Origin: Hydrangea macrophylla
Lineage: Eukaryota; Streptophyta; Magnoliopsida; Cornales; Hydrangeaceae
Length of the DNA stretch: 64,000 nt
Assembly (NCBI GenBank): GCA_033977485.1
Contig: CM066989.1
Span: 97,669,887 to 97,733,886 of the forward strand
Reading direction: 5' to 3'
Part shown: in pieces, positions 1 through 11,891 of the stretch
Layout of the letters: every line of letters begins with the position of its first letter
How positions within the stretch are numbered: position 1 is the first letter of the stretch
Program-made: the position numbers and the translations under genes
The notes under the pieces: model-generated
What the model was told of the DNA's origin: nothing
The model's input: only the letters and a program-made list of their open reading frames with translations
Databases searched by the model: none

Positions 1-651
1 CAAGCCAACTAATCCCCCAAACGACTTATCTAGGTGACCGAGAGTCAGGTGGCGAATTTGCAATGTCAACCCTTGGTTATACTTACGGATCCTCTTTTTC
101 TCAATATCAACCATATAAGGGGCAAACCGGGACAGTCTCTCGAACTGAGTGGTGTACTCTTGCACTGACTTGGTTCCTTGTGTAAGATCCATGAACTCCT
201 TTTCTCTTCTGTGCCTCTCCGTAGCCAGAAAATACTTCTCCAAAAATCTCCCCTTGAACGCAGTCCATGTCATTCCCGTCGCAGCTTCATTCCCGATGGT
301 AGCTGTGACTGAATCCCACCAATCTGCGGCGGCATCAGTCAATTGGAAGGTAGCTAACCTCCTCTTGTCCATCTCGTTGCATTGCACAGCTTCGAACATG
401 CGGTCCATCTGTCTTAACCACTTTTCTGCTTTCCATGGTTCCGCGGTACCCGCAAACTACTCGGGCCTTAGGGCACGGAATCTCTCTAGCAGCTTATCTC
501 CAGTTTGTCGATCTCGTCAATTTTCGTTCTGATTACTAACCCTTTCAAGATGTCTGACGAAAGCTTCAAACATTCTTATGGGATCGGCAGCCTCAGGTGC
601 TCCCTCAATCAAATTCCTTTTTCTTCTCGGTCTCCCAGCCATTCTATGCAT
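1..651 (-). pseudogene. gag of R1, N-terminal part (partial at window edge)
   Basis: The minus-strand frame opens with ATG at 651 (Met-His-Arg-Met-Ala-Gly-Arg-Pro) and soon reads a segment equivalent to the R9 gag start, both with Met-Phe-Glu-Ala-Phe-Val-Arg before a Leu-Glu-Arg. Further in, the stretch around 170-300 matches the R9 segment that encodes a phenylalanine-rich KERFFEKYFP-like motif, typical of the Ty3/gypsy retrotransposon gag domain. Gag forms the virus-like particle shell. The reading is cut by the window edge, so zinc knuckles and protease are not visible. Plus-strand ORFs here are antisense shadows. I did not check every codon for stops. Confidence 0.75.
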
Positions 652-951
652 GATAGTGATAGTAGAATGAGGAAAATGCATGCTACAGAAGTATAAAATA
701 GTTTAAATGATAACAACATCAAAAGAGTATTTCTATATATAACTTCTTGTCAAGTTGATACAAAAAGAGTGTATGATCAGATCTGTGCCTACCTTATCTG
801 TGTAGGTTAGGACACATATGTCCATGTAAGAGTTAATGCCAAAAAAATAGGGTTATTGCCCTATACTCTAATGTATGTAATTACAGTTAGCAAAAAGAGA
901 CTAAGCTAATAGTCAAAAGTAGTTAATATGTACAAAGTCATATCTAGAACG

Positions 952-1572
952 TCAATCGTCTCTATAAGCAGCTATCAGGAGATCCAGCGAGTCGACGGGG
1001 CGAAATTGCTGAACAAGGAACGGGCCCACCAAATCAAAATTAGAGCTCTGAGAGGTTGACGAGGAAGCAGGGGCTGGGGCATCTGCCTCAACTAGCACCT
1101 CCTCAGGCAGAACTAGCTCAAGTGCTAGCTCCTCCTCGAGCTCAACGGCGAGGTCATCTAGACCTATGCCATCCTCTACATCCTCTCCACCTACTGGAAT
1201 CAAATGAACAGCCTCAGCATCGTCCTCGGCGATGGGAATCACTGGCAGAGGCATCTCTAGGTGTGCGAGATGGGCATGCACAACCTGGATCTCAAAGGGG
1301 AAGTAGAAAGCATCGCTATCAACTAGTCTCAGAATCTCAACTAGCACTAAACGCTGAGCCTCCGCGAAATAGCGTATCTCAAGGCGAATACGTGTCAAAT
1401 CAACTATCCCTACCACGTGAACCTGGTGCCACAGATCTGATACTATAGTCGTCGTGGCCAGCTACTCAATGGCGGTATGATATAAATCGAGGAAAGCTGG
1501 GACTATTTCCCCGGGAGTCACCAAATGTCCTCCAAACCCATCTGGTACATAGAGCGGCTGAGCTGGGTCCAT
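952..1572 (-). pseudogene. Extra ORF in the leader of R1, upstream of gag, unknown function
   Basis: A 206-codon minus-strand frame starts at ATG 1572 and ends with TGA at 954-952. Its only interruption is TAG at 1464-1462 (codon 37), which fits a TGG>TAG change. The predicted protein opens Met-Asp-Pro-Ala-Gln-Pro-Leu-Tyr-Val-Pro, has a central acidic stretch rich in Glu, Asp and Val, and then an Ala/Ser-rich linker. It has no zinc knuckle, no membrane segment and no family I recognise. It lies between the primer-binding site and gag, in gag orientation. R9 has only about 170 bases at this place, so the ORF is specific to R1 or lost in R9. A spurious open frame is possible, but one stop in 206 codons of otherwise decayed DNA argues for past coding use. 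Confidence 0.45.
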
Positions 1573-1746
1573 ACCTGATAAAAAGGTACTAACTCCAATT
1601 AGGAAAGAGATAATCTTAGGCGTTTGGGTTCTGAGTCTATCCTCCCTGTCTTAACATCGGGTGTGTGAAGCTTAAGCTAATAGATCATGGAATCGGGTCT
1701 AAACTGGTAAACCCTAATATGGCTAAACTATCTTGCGATAAATAAT

Positions 1747-1764
1747 AACCTGGGTCTGATACCA
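1747..1764 (-). other. Primer-binding site of R1 (initiator tRNA-Met type)
   Basis: The minus strand reads TGGTATCAGACCCAGGTT, close to the plant consensus complementary to the 3' end of initiator tRNA-Met. It lies 8 bases inside the LTR end at 1773. This fixes element orientation and the LTR boundary. Confidence 0.85.
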
Positions 1765-2399
1765 CTAAATCCTGTCACGCCCCGACGTAGCATAAATATG
1801 GAAAGCGTTTAATTTCCTTTATGGACCCATAGGTCGCGACAGTTTGAAGGATCGATTCCGTCCCAAACGTCGAACAACAAAAACATAAAAAAATCAGAGC
1901 AGAGCAATCAAGGCTTACAACATTTTCTAACTTATTACATATTACAATACGGGGTCTACTAAGGCACAAGCCGCCTTAAAACAAAACAATATCTATCGTC
2001 TATTACAGTCATCCTTATTACAGAATTCGGTTTAACTTAAAACATATAAAAGTAATTTCTCTTTCCAGCAGTTGTTTCTCAATTTGCGTAGTCGTAATGT
2101 TCCGCTCGATCAAAACCTGAAAAGCCTGAACACGAATGTCCAGGGCGCATCAACGCCGTCAGCTTTCAAGAAGCTGGTGAGTATTAAAAACATAACTGTG
2201 AATGTAACACATACTCATTTACCATTTTCCAATTCCCATTTAATACAACAAGTTTATATGAAAGTAAAGAGTTCGTTTTAGAAAACAACCACAATATCAT
2301 TTGAAAGATATAATTCATATATGTGACCGTGTATGAAAACAATGCACCATCTCATCTTACCGACTCTTTTCTCTCGACAAACACAACAACCCACTATCT

Positions 2400-2790
2400 C
2401 ACACCAGTATCCTTGTAATACTCCGATAGCCACACTTTAGCACAGGGGTGCCAGGGAATGTCCAGTTTGCCTCACACTTTGGTCCAGGGTACCAGGGAGT
2501 GTCCAATGCCTCACAATTTGTTACCTAATCTGCCTCACAAATATCGGAGGTAACCTCACACAGTATCCAGACTCGGGTACTAGGGAGTGTCCGTAGGCCA
2601 CACTTTAGCACTACCATGGGTGCCAGGGAATGTCTAAGTTTGGTGTCACACACTTTAACGCTTCCATGGGTGTCAGGGAGTGTGTAGTTTTGCCATCGTC
2701 GCACTACAAAGATACTCTCACCGCAATCTCAACACGTCACACTTTGGTACACAATTACTAGGGAGTGTCCGCAACACAATCTCAACCACA
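2400..2790 (-). repeat. Degenerate internal repeat block in the R1 LTR
   Basis: The plus strand repeats the words CACACTTTAGCAC and TGCCAGGGAATGTCC, with variants such as TACCAGGGAGTGTCC and TGTCAGGGAGTGTG, about six or seven times at irregular spacing. The same words recur in the R9 LTRs near 48930-49230 and 55990-56310, so the block is an ancestral LTR feature that varies in copy number. Confidence 0.7.
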
Positions 2791-3084
2791 CATTCTTTAC
2801 CACACTGACCATTACTCTTTTCCACACTGACCAACACCCATACTCATCATGCATGTACAACTGACACCATATGTATGTCATGAAACCACCCACAGAACAT
2901 ATGTAATGCTAGGAATAATAATAATGTATGCTTTGAAAAGAATTGGATTCATAATTGTTCCTAAATGATCAATCATACCCAAAATATAATATGTTTTAAC
3001 ATTTTTTGCAAACAGAGCCTTATAGACCCACAAGGTAACAACCAAACAGTTCCTTAACATGAAATAAACAAAAACTAGAAACTG

Positions 3085-3325
3085 TCAGAAGTCGCTCGCG
3101 CGATATGCCAATTTTCTGTTTTATTTTATAAAACTTTTCCCACTGCCAGAATACAAGGAGATCGCGCGCGCTGGTCGCCCGCGCGGTCCGCTCGCCCGAT
3201 TTACCCAATTTTTGTTTTTTTTATTAAAACCTTTTCTGTCTACCTAAAACCAGCAACCTCACGCGTGCGGGCCACTCGCACGGTCCGCTCGCGCGACCCT
3301 CGCTCCCGCGATCGCGCACGCGAGT
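3085..3325 (-). repeat. Cluster of CGCGAGCG-type self-complementary words in the R1 LTR
   Basis: Several copies of GCTCGCGCGA, CGCGCGCG and CGCTCGCGCG type words are packed in about 240 bases of otherwise AT-rich DNA. They lie downstream of the likely TATA box in the element's orientation. The same words occur in the Athila LTRs and the R9 LTRs. Confidence 0.7.
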
Positions 3326-4671
3326 TCAGGCAGTAGCTTTGTCTTTTTCCCCAGAATTCCCCTGTTTCAGAATTTCAGGGTCTTTTTGACCCATTTTCGA
3401 AAAATGAAGTATATATATCATGTCATATATGGATTTCTTCGATTTTTTGCAAGGATTAAGAATCTACAATCAATTTTACATGAATCAATCTACAACTTTA
3501 GAATTTTATGAAAGATTACAAGAATGCAAAACTTAATTTCTTATATACTTTCACATATGGATGAATTAGGCTTAAATACTTTAACCATAGTCTATATATA
3601 CTATAATCTTTCAAAATCATCTTTCAAAACGAATTTTGGTTAGGTTTAGGAAATCTCAAGTTTTTCAAATTCAAGCTCTCATGGAGGAATTAGCAATGGT
3701 GATTTATCAACACACATATACAATCAGTAACTAAGCATGAAATTACATTTGGAGTGAGTTTAAAATACTCACAAAGATTGATTGAAGTATGTTTGTTGAG
3801 AAAGAATCTAAGAACAAGAGAACTCCAAGCTTTGGTTATGGAGTTTGTATAACTTCTCTCTCTAAAAAAATTCTGTAAGCAAACTTTCAAAACTCTCACT
3901 CTTCTCTCTGTGTTTGTATTGTGCAGAATGTGTGCAAACTGTGAGCTGTGTGAATGAAGAAGTGTATAAGAGCATATATACAGAGGATCACTTGAGGAAC
4001 TTGGGCTCCAAGTTCATCCTTTCATACTCAATAAAATGATTTATTTTCTAATTAACTAAACACTATTATACACAGATATACATACGTATAAGTTTACACA
4101 GATTTTGAAAGGGGCAATATAGATTAGTAGGTGGCAAATTTGGGGGTATTTGGGAATTCAAGCTTATGGCAAAACATAACACACACAAAAATACATTAAC
4201 CAAACACGGTATAAGCAAAATCATTACTTGCCATAAATGGAATAAAGCATGTGTCACTTCATGATTGGTGGAGTTTCCCAAACTGTGGGAGATCAACGCG
4301 GCGCGGACAGTTTTGCACATAAACTGGTATTTTCGCGTCGCAGTGTTCACCACAAAATACTGAAAATTCATTTTAACGTAGGAAGTACTTTTTCAATTTT
4401 ATAAAAATACTGATTGAGTCAAAAGCAAACATTTCCACCGTTTTGAAATACAGTTTTAAAATCCAACACAGGTATCACTAATTTCCATAAAATCGTTGTT
4501 TGACCCCAATAAGAATTTCTATATGAATTTAGACAAGAAATAAGATTCCACCTATAAGAATTGTAATTAATGACAGCAGACAATACATATTGACTTTAAA
4601 TATGACAATGCAAATACAAATTAATTATAGAAATGTCAATTTAAGATTAAATGAAAATGCAGGTTGTTACA

Positions 4672-5071
4672 CATTTATTCCCTTTGCCGAGCACATCTTT
4701 GTCAGATCAAAGTGATCTGGATTGAAGTGTTCTCGGAACGATTCCATAAATTGCAAAGGTATATCTATATCTATGTCTTTGTATGTATATTGATTACATG
4801 TAAGACCAAGAACACATTAGGAGTAAAGATCACTAGCATCGGCCATTGCTCACATAGAGTAGATCAGATTGCTCAATACTTTTCGCAACCTGAGAAATTT
4901 TGGACACAATGAATCCTCAAAATTTTAGGTCAATTGGAGATCATTTACTCCCTTTGCCGAGCACATCTTTGTCAGATCAAAGTGATCTGGATTGAAGTGT
5001 TCTCGAAACGATTCCATAAATTGCAAAGGTATATCTATATCTATGTCTTTGTATGTATTGATTACATGTAA
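4672..5071. repeat. Partly duplicated unassigned segment directly outside R1
   Basis: About 130 bases starting CATTTATTCCC at 4672 recur from 4942 starting CATTTACTCCC, with only a few differences, giving a 270-base tandem unit of which the second copy is partial. The first copy begins at the first base outside the R1 LTR. I recognise no gene; the 82-codon frame over the first copy has no supporting motif. Confidence 0.75.
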
Positions 5072-5300
5072 TACAAACGAGAAGTAGATCTTGTTAGATT
5101 AAATTTAAACTGTATCTGTATTCCGCTGTGCACTGGGATCCAATTTTTTGTTCATTTTAATCACACAGTTTTTCATTTAATGTGATTACATGTATAGGGG
5201 TAGTTTTGTAAATTTGTACATCCATCTAACACACAATTAACAAACCATTATTTGTAAGATAGGTCGTTCTAGCCACACAAAAAAGAAAGAGTGCAGTTTT
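5072..5300. other. Unassigned AT-rich flank left of R2
   Basis: No gene is seen. The last bases, GAGTGCAGTTTT, match the inner small MITE described at 37411, so the final stretch is the left remnant of the element into which R2 inserted. Confidence 0.5.
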
Positions 5301-7148
5301 TGTAACACCCGTACCCGAAAAGGGTATTAATTGTCATATTAATATGCATTAATTAATATAATTATTGTATATGATGGATTATGGGGAGGCTTTGAACTCG
5401 CCCATGGAAAAGTGTGTTCAATGTAGAACACAGTTGGAAAGTCCCCATTGAGGAGAGACAGGTAATGAAGTAGGACCCAGTGAAGGGCCGGATAATAAAA
5501 TTTGTATTTACGTGTTAGATGCATTTTATATGATTAAATGAGTATATGTTTAAGATGCATCCATATTTTATTGTTATATGTTAGCATTTGGTACCAGTTT
5601 GGGTACCCATACAAGGGTATAATTTAAAAAAATCCATAATTAGTAGGTGCGATAGCAACTTCACAAAACAATTGGGACCACGTTTGGGACCCATACACGA
5701 CATAGACAAACCCCCATTTAGATAATTGGGTAGATAATGGAATGTTTGAGAGATTTTATAATAAAGAATTAGAACTTTGGGGAAGCTAAATGTAAAATGG
5801 GTGCATAAGTCATACATGCATGGGTTAAGAGAAAGACACCTAGTGTCTTTCTCAATTAAACAAAGAGATTTACAAAAAATTTGGGAAAGAAAGAGAGAAA
5901 AAGAAGAACATGTCGCCGTTCATCGTCTTGTCACCGTTCTGTCACAGCTGTTCGTCCAATTCGTGAACCGATGCCGTATTCGGACTTGTGGAGGTGAGAC
6001 AAATGTTTCTTTACCTTTCTTTTACGTTTTAAATGTCAAAATATTGGTAGCTTGTTCTAATAGGTGACACATGGTTTACCGAATTCATGTAGGATTTACT
6101 CCGGAGTGAGAATTGACATAAATTGTTAAGGAATTATGCATTTCTAAGCTTATTTGGGGTAGAGATTGTTAGAGGTGAGTTTTATTACTAAGGATTGATT
6201 GTGGTTTAACTTGTTAAATACTTCAAGTATGAGTAGAATTGGTAAATTCATGTTTAGAAGCCATACACATGCTACATTTGGATTTGCATGTTAATTATGT
6301 AAAAGTTTCAATGCTTATGTGCTTATGTGATTATGTGGTGATCAATGAATTTTGGGAAGATGATTCATTGTTAGGAGTAATAAGGGAAGAGAAGGAGAAG
6401 AATCCGTTGAAAACAGAAGTCCAAGGAATAGAAGTAATGACAGGGCAAAGGGAAGGTCTTCGGGTCTGAATGAATCATCGAACTGGTAGTTCAGCGATCA
6501 CGTTTATGAATTATGTGTTTATTTGTAGCCTTGCACATGTTAAGCATTCAATCATATTTAGATTGCTCACTAAGCGTAATGCTTAAGAAAACAATTTTCT
6601 TTTATGTTATGGTACATAACAACCACCACAGGTTCGGAACAAGATGTGGGAAGGAGGTGATTAAAGCTTGAGAATGGGAAAAGGGCTTCAGACTTGTTAA
6701 ATATGGTTTCATCTTGTGGAGCATGTAACTGGTAGATTTAGAATTTCTGGAACTTGAGTTGTAATATAGTAGTTAGTGGTTTTGGAGTTTCTCTTTGAGA
6801 ATTTTATGTATAATCTTGTGTTGAACTATAGGTATGTATGTTAGATGAATTTTAGGCCATTTCGGTAAGTCTCGGACGAGTTTCGGTTATAACTGAGTTA
6901 TATGTAAAGTTTGAAATGTTTTTCAGTGGAATTCTTATAATCATGTTATCTTGAGCAACAGATAAGTTTTGTGGGTTAGTTTGACTCAAGAGAGTTTGTG
7001 TACATGATTTGTATGCCTGGTAATGCTTAATTATGCTTAGAAATGGTTTGAGATGTGTTTCCAAAGTTCCATGAGATGTGGTTTGAGTTTTGATGTTTAA
7101 AACTTGTAAAACATGGATTTTGCAATAGGAAATCCAATTCTGCAGAAA

Positions 7149-7250
7149 CGGATTGATCCGGTCTTTAGCCGTGGATCAATCCAGGTATTCTGGGGAACTC
7201 TCTGCCCGTTTCTGTTAAATCGGATCGATCCGGATATACGCCCCTATAAA
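7149..7250 (+). promoter_or_regulatory. Palindrome cluster and TATA box of the R2 LTR promoter
   Basis: Three imperfect palindromes (CGGATTGATCCGG, TGGATCAATCCA, CGGATCGATCCGG) precede TATAAA at 7245. The 3' LTR holds four such words near 37021-37125 before the same TATAAA. A promoter role is inferred from position only. Confidence 0.55.
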
Positions 7251-7380
7251 TCCTAACTGTCGACTTTTACGGAAACAAGTATAACTCTTTCTAGAAAATT
7301 TAGATTCGCGCATCATTTTTTGCATTTGAACCAGGACACAAAGAGCTATCTTTTGATATAAAATTTTACCATTTTTTTTA

Positions 7381-8583
7381 GGGTAAATTACACAGACCTC
7401 CCCTGAGGTTAGGTCAAATTATAGGGACCTCCCTCGTGGTATGCAAAATTACACTGACCTCCCTTGAGGTTTGTAGTTGGGTAACACTGACCCCCCTTCC
7501 GTTACACTAACCTCCCTTGTGGTATGCAAAATTACACTGACCTCCCCTGAGGTTTGACAAAATTACATGGACCTCCCCTCTAGTTTGAATAATTGGACTC
7601 CGAATTGGGTTTTGGGTTTTCATTGTCGGTTGTAATTAGTGGGCTATTTGATTCTTGCAGTTTGGAGATTTTTTAGAATAAACATTTGGAGTGCAGTTTT
7701 GCTCACCCCCAAATTGCTTATCCAACTCTCCCATTGGTTAATAAAAAGTCATAGGTCCCACTACATTAACCAAAGGAAGAATTGGATGAGCAATAGGTGA
7801 ACAATTTTGGGGTGAGCAAAAATGTTTTGATCAACCAAATTCATTAATTAACAAAAACATTTTTGTAGTTGTGTGGATTTTGTACAATTTTGAAAATTGT
7901 GCCCTTGGTTTTTTTGTAGATGGGTGGATTTTGCACAATTTTCAAACTATAGAGTGTAAATTGCCAAAATTGAGACCACAAGGACCAAATTGTCACAACC
8001 CCCAAACTATATGGGTGTAATCTACAATTTATCCTTTTTTTAAAGATGTTTTCTCGATGTCCATATTGATTTATTTCTTGAAGATTTGTTTTTTTCTCAA
8101 TAGTTGTTTTTGTTAATTAATGAATTTGGTTGATCAAAACATTTTTGCTCACCCCAAAATTGTTCACCTATTGCTCATCCATTTCTTCCTTTGGTTAATG
8201 TAGTGGGACCTATGACTTTTTATTAACCAATGGGAGAGTTGGATAAGCAGTTTTGGGGTGAGCAAAACTGCACTCCAAATGTTTATTCTATAAAATCTCC
8301 AAACTGCAAGAATTAAATAGCCCACTAATTACAACAGATAATGAAAACCCAAAACCCAATTCGGAGTTCAATTATTCAAACTAGAGGGGAGGTCTGTGTA
8401 ATTTTGTCAAACCACAGGGGAGGTTAGTGTAATTTTGCATACCACAAGGGAAGTCAGTGTAACGGAAAGGGGATCAGTGTTACCCAACTATAAACCTCAA
8501 GGGAGGTCAGTGTAATTTTGCATACCACGAGGGAGGTCCCTGTAATTTGACCTAACCTCAGGGGAGGTCCGTGTAATTTACCC
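7381..8583. mobile_element. Long-arm foldback MITE (MULE-type) inserted in the R2 5' LTR
   Basis: About 480 bases at 7381-7860 recur as a near-perfect inverted copy at about 8105-8583, with a spacer of about 245 bases. The ends are GGGTAAATTACAC and its complement. The arms hold repeated ACTGACCTCCCTTGAGGTTT words. T-rich flanks ending in TTTTTTTA on both sides fit an 8 to 9 base target duplication. The sister LTR (near 37250-37265) has the empty site. No transposase frame exists, so the element is non-autonomous. I assign it to the Mutator-like group from arm length and TSD size only. Confidence 0.85.
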
Positions 8584-8746
8584 TTTTTTTATTAACGACC
8601 ATTTTGCACTTGGGCTATTTTGTCACAATAAAATTCTTTTGCATTAGCTAATTCATGTTTTCTTGCTAATTAGTATAGTTTGATGACTTGTAGCATTGTT
8701 ACATGTGTCCTAATCTGCCCAAGGAGGGTGGGGGTGTGACAATTTT

Positions 8747-8764
8747 TGGTATTAGAGCAATAGG
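8747..8764 (+). other. Primer-binding site of R2 (initiator tRNA-Met type, decayed)
   Basis: TGGTATTAGAGCAATAGG lies 5 bases after the 5' LTR end. It differs from the usual TGGTATCAGAGC core by one C>T change. Confidence 0.8.
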
Positions 8765-8917
8765 CTAGAGCCTTTGGGGACGAGAGACGTACGACACGTA
8801 GTGTGCATACAGCAAAACGTAGCTACATGAACATACATACATGTTTACTTAGCATGCTTTTAAAGTTGATCAGCATATCATGTGGTCTTCCAAAGTAACG
8901 TGTGCGTGTGAATTATA

Positions 8918-9981
8918 ATGTGGGTTCCAAGCAAAATGTCTAGAGGTGAGACCCCAAACAGAATGGAACGAGTCAAAAGGGCTATCGAATGGTTAGTCCG
9001 TGCGGCTGAAACACGTGAGGTCAAGGGGAGATATGTGCAACCGAATCCAAATTCGAGGGAGGAAATTGTTACCATCTCTCAATTCTACAAGCAAAAGCCA
9101 ACGTTGTTCCGAGGGGAGGCAGATCCGATGAGGGCTAACTTCTGGATTTCAAATATAGAGAAAATATTTAGAGTACTACCATGTCCAGAAGAGCATAAAA
9201 TGTTGTTTGTAGTTGATACGCTAAAGGACGAGGCACAGTATTGGTGGCGTACCAAGCTGGGGCCCGGTCAACCAACTACTTGGGATCAATTCCTAGAAAT
9301 CTTCAGTGAGCAATATTTTGCAGAATCATTCAAGGATCAAAAAACTCAAGAGTTCATGGAGTTAACACAAGGTGGAATGTCGGTTAGAGAGTACTCAGCG
9401 TAATATACAAGCTTGGGAAGGTTCCCTGGGGATATGGTAACAACCGAGAAGGTGAAAGTAAGAAAGTTTGTGGTGGGACTTCGAGGTGATATCCGAGGGC
9501 GAGTGACAATATTTTGACCTCAGACATATGCCGAAGCACTAGACATTACCTTCATTGCTGAGAGGGATCTTGGGTAGACTCCGAGTTTTCCACCACCATC
9601 ATGTCAAGAAAGTAAAAGAGTGGGATCAAGTCAGTTTAGTGGTCAAGGATGTGCGAAAAAGAAGAGTCCGAGTGGATCATTGACTAGTAGTGGCAGTGGT
9701 TCTGATGGAAACAATCCGAGGTGTCAGACTTGTCAGAATTGGGGATGGTGTAATCAGCTTCTGAACCCAAACACTTGTAATATTTGCCGACAACTGGGAC
9801 AAATAGCAAGAAACTGTCCAAATCAGACATGGATATGAGGGGTCGATGCTTTACATGTAAGGATTTGGCACATCAAGCTAAGGATTATCCTACCAAGCAC
9901 CAAGGAGCTTCAGGTTCTGGTTCTTCCGTGGCTAGTGCGATTACACCGAGGACTACTCAACAACCTTCCAGGAAGGAGTAG
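8918..9981 (+). pseudogene. gag of R2, broken
   Basis: From ATG 8918 the frame runs 161 codons and contains the retrotransposon gag core (a FYKQKPTLFRGEADP stretch, then DTLKDEAQYWW and WDQFLEIFSEQYF), then stops with TAA at 9401-9403. The same frame resumes and encodes a Ser/Gly-rich linker and CCHC-like knuckles (CNICRQLGQIARNC at about 9772-9815), with further stops between. A second knuckle-like segment (CFTCKDLAHQAKDYP, last Cys lost) lies in another frame from 9784, so there is a frameshift near 9784-9838. The product would package element RNA in virus-like particles. It is not functional here. Confidence 0.88.
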
Positions 9982-10009
9982 TGAGAGGCGAGATCATTTC
10001 AGCTCAGGT

Positions 10010-11891
10010 CAAGAGAGATCGGTTCAGTTGATACTATTGTTTCAAGTATGGTTCCTATTTTCTCACATTTAGCAAATGTACTTATAGATTCGGGATCCAC
10101 GCACTCATTCGTATCACATCATTTTGCTAAGCATCCAGATAAACCATGAGAGTTCCTAGATTATGATTTATTCGTTGCAATACCATTGGGAGCTCCGTTA
10201 ATTAATTCAAAGGTGTTTAGGAAGTGCGAGATAAATATAAATGGTAAAGAGTTAACTGTTGACCTGGTGCTGTTAATTTTTTTGCACTTTGACATCATAT
10301 TGGGTATGGATTGGTTAGCGGCTAATCACGTGATTATCGATTGTAATAGCAAAGGGGTAGTATTCCGTGTTCCAAATCAAGATGTGTTTTATTTTCAAGT
10401 TAGGGGTGTTGTATCACCGCCATACATTGTGTCAACCATTGAGGCTTGTCGGTTATTAAAGAAGGGTTGTCATGGGTTCCTATGTAGTATACTTGATACT
10501 AGGAGAACAGACTTAAAACTTGAGGATATCTCGATAGTTAGAGAATTTTCGGATGTGTTTCTAGAGGAGTTGCCTACTATGCTGATTGAGCAGGAGATTG
10601 AGTTTGGAATCGATGTTATACCAAGGACTCAACCAATTTCATGAGCACTATATCAAATGGCACCAGTCGAGTTGAAAGAGTTGACGACTTAGTTACAAGA
10701 GCTGTTAGATAAGGGTTTCATTTGACCTAGTGTGTCTTTGTGGGGTGCATCGGTATTGTTTGTAAAAAAGAAAGATGGGATAATGCGGATGTGCATCGAT
10801 TATCAAGAAATCAATAAGATAACAATCAAAAACAAATATCCGTTGCCACATATTGATGTTTCGATCAACTACAAGGGGTTCAGGTATTCTCGAATATAGA
10901 TTTTAGATCGGGGTACCATCAACTGAAAGTTAAAGCAAAGGATGTGGATAAGATAGCCTTTAGGACCCGATACAGACACTATGAATTTTTAGTGATGCCG
11001 TTTGGAGTTACTAATGCGCCAACTACCTTTATAGACTTGATGAACCGTGTTTTCAAATCCTATATAGATGAGTTTGTGATTGTGTTCATATATGATATTT
11101 TGATTTAATCCGAGAGTTTAAAGGAGCACGAACAACATTTGAGATTAGTCTTGCAACGACTTCGAGAAAAATAGTCATTTGGGAAGTTAAAGAAAAGTAA
11201 GTTTTGGTTGACAAGTGTTACTTTCCTAGGGCATGTGATCTCCAAAGAGGGCATTTATGTGGACCCACAAAAGATTGAAGCTGTTATGAAATGGTCAAGG
11301 CCAACGAATGTGTTAGAGATTTGAAGATTCTTGGGATTAGCTGGATATTATAGAAGATTCGTTAGTGACTTTTCTAGGATTGCAACTCCGATGACAAGGT
11401 TAATGAGGAAACACGTGTCGTTCGAGTGGAACAAAAAATACAAAAATTGTTTCCAAGCATTGAAGGAGAAGTTAACAGCGGCACTGATACTTGCAATTCT
11501 GTCAGGTACCGAAAATTTCAGAATTTATAGTGATGCTTCTCATCAAGGTTTGAGATGTGTTTTGACACAAGATGACAAAGTGATAGCTTATGCTTCATGA
11601 CAATTGAGATCTCACGAAAAGAATTACCTAACATGTGATTTGGAGTTAGCAGCGGTAATCTTTGCCTTAAAGATTTAGAGGCATTACTTTTATAGGGAGA
11701 TGTGTAAAATCCTCACTGACCATAAAAGTTTGAAGTACTTGTTCACTCAGAGGGAGCTCAATATACGACAAAGAAGATAGTTCGAACTTATGAAAGACTA
11801 TGATTTGAAGGTTTAGTATCACCTGGGAAAGCGAATGTAGTTACCGAAGCTTGAGTCGGAAGTCATCAGAGGGTTTGGCTTATGTTTTGAC
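10010..11891 (+). pseudogene. pol of R2, first part: protease, reverse transcriptase, RNase H
   Basis: The protease active site IDSGSTHSF starts at 10084, and FDIILGMDWL follows near 10290. The RT includes VLFVKKKDG and [19 protein letters not shown], then [12 protein letters not shown], and a catalytic box read as FIYDILI (11085-11102): the first Asp of the DD pair is Tyr at 11091-11093, so the RT would be inactive. RNase H follows with [12 protein letters not shown] (from about 11331) and RIYSDASHQGL. Many stops interrupt, including TGA at 11598 (CGA>TGA type), and the frame changes at least twice. At 11892 the copia R3 interrupts the gene; it continues at 32462. Confidence 0.9.

Larger units (their letters stand above)
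1..4671 (-). mobile_element. R1: 5' part of a minus-strand Ty3/gypsy retrotransposon, cut by the window edge
   Basis: Read on the minus strand the order is LTR (4671-1773), primer-binding site (1764-1747), a leader with an extra ORF (1572-952), then gag (651 to beyond position 1). The gag DNA aligns by eye with the gag of R9 near 54600-55140, and the LTR shares its terminal words with the R9 LTRs, so R1 belongs to the same broad group (Tekay-like chromovirus by analogy; its pol lies outside the window). The other LTR and the target duplication are not visible. Gaps 652-951 and 1573-1746 are leader with no other signal. Confidence 0.85.
1773..4671 (-). repeat. 5' LTR of R1, about 2.9 kb
   Basis: The LTR runs from TGTAACAACC (at 4671, minus strand) to GGGGCGTGACA (ending at 1773), with TG...CA ends. 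Its last 70 bases closely resemble the ends of the R9 LTRs, including a GGTCCATAAAGGAAA-type word. A likely TATA box is the minus-strand TATATATGC near 3981-3972, followed by CT-rich early transcript. The LTR contains a degenerate repeat block (2400-2790) and a CG-rich palindrome cluster (3085-3325). Small ORFs in it are not convincing genes. Confidence 0.85.
5301..8741 (+). repeat. 5' LTR of R2, with a MITE inserted
   Basis: It starts TGTAACACCCGTACCC and ends GGGGTGTGACA. A TATA box TATAAA lies at 7245-7250, directly after a cluster of three GGATCGATCC-type palindromes (7149-7237). The foldback element at 7381-8583 is absent from the sister LTR, so the native LTR is about 2.2 kb. Open frames inside it are not genes. 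Confidence 0.88.

Noticed and set aside
149..532. 127-codon plus-strand ORF at the left edge
   Set aside because: It is antisense to the R1 gag, shown by similarity of the opposite strand to the R9 gag.
4664..4912. 82-codon frame over the duplicated segment
   Set aside because: Low-complexity Tyr/Ile content, starts inside the R1 LTR and lacks any family motif.
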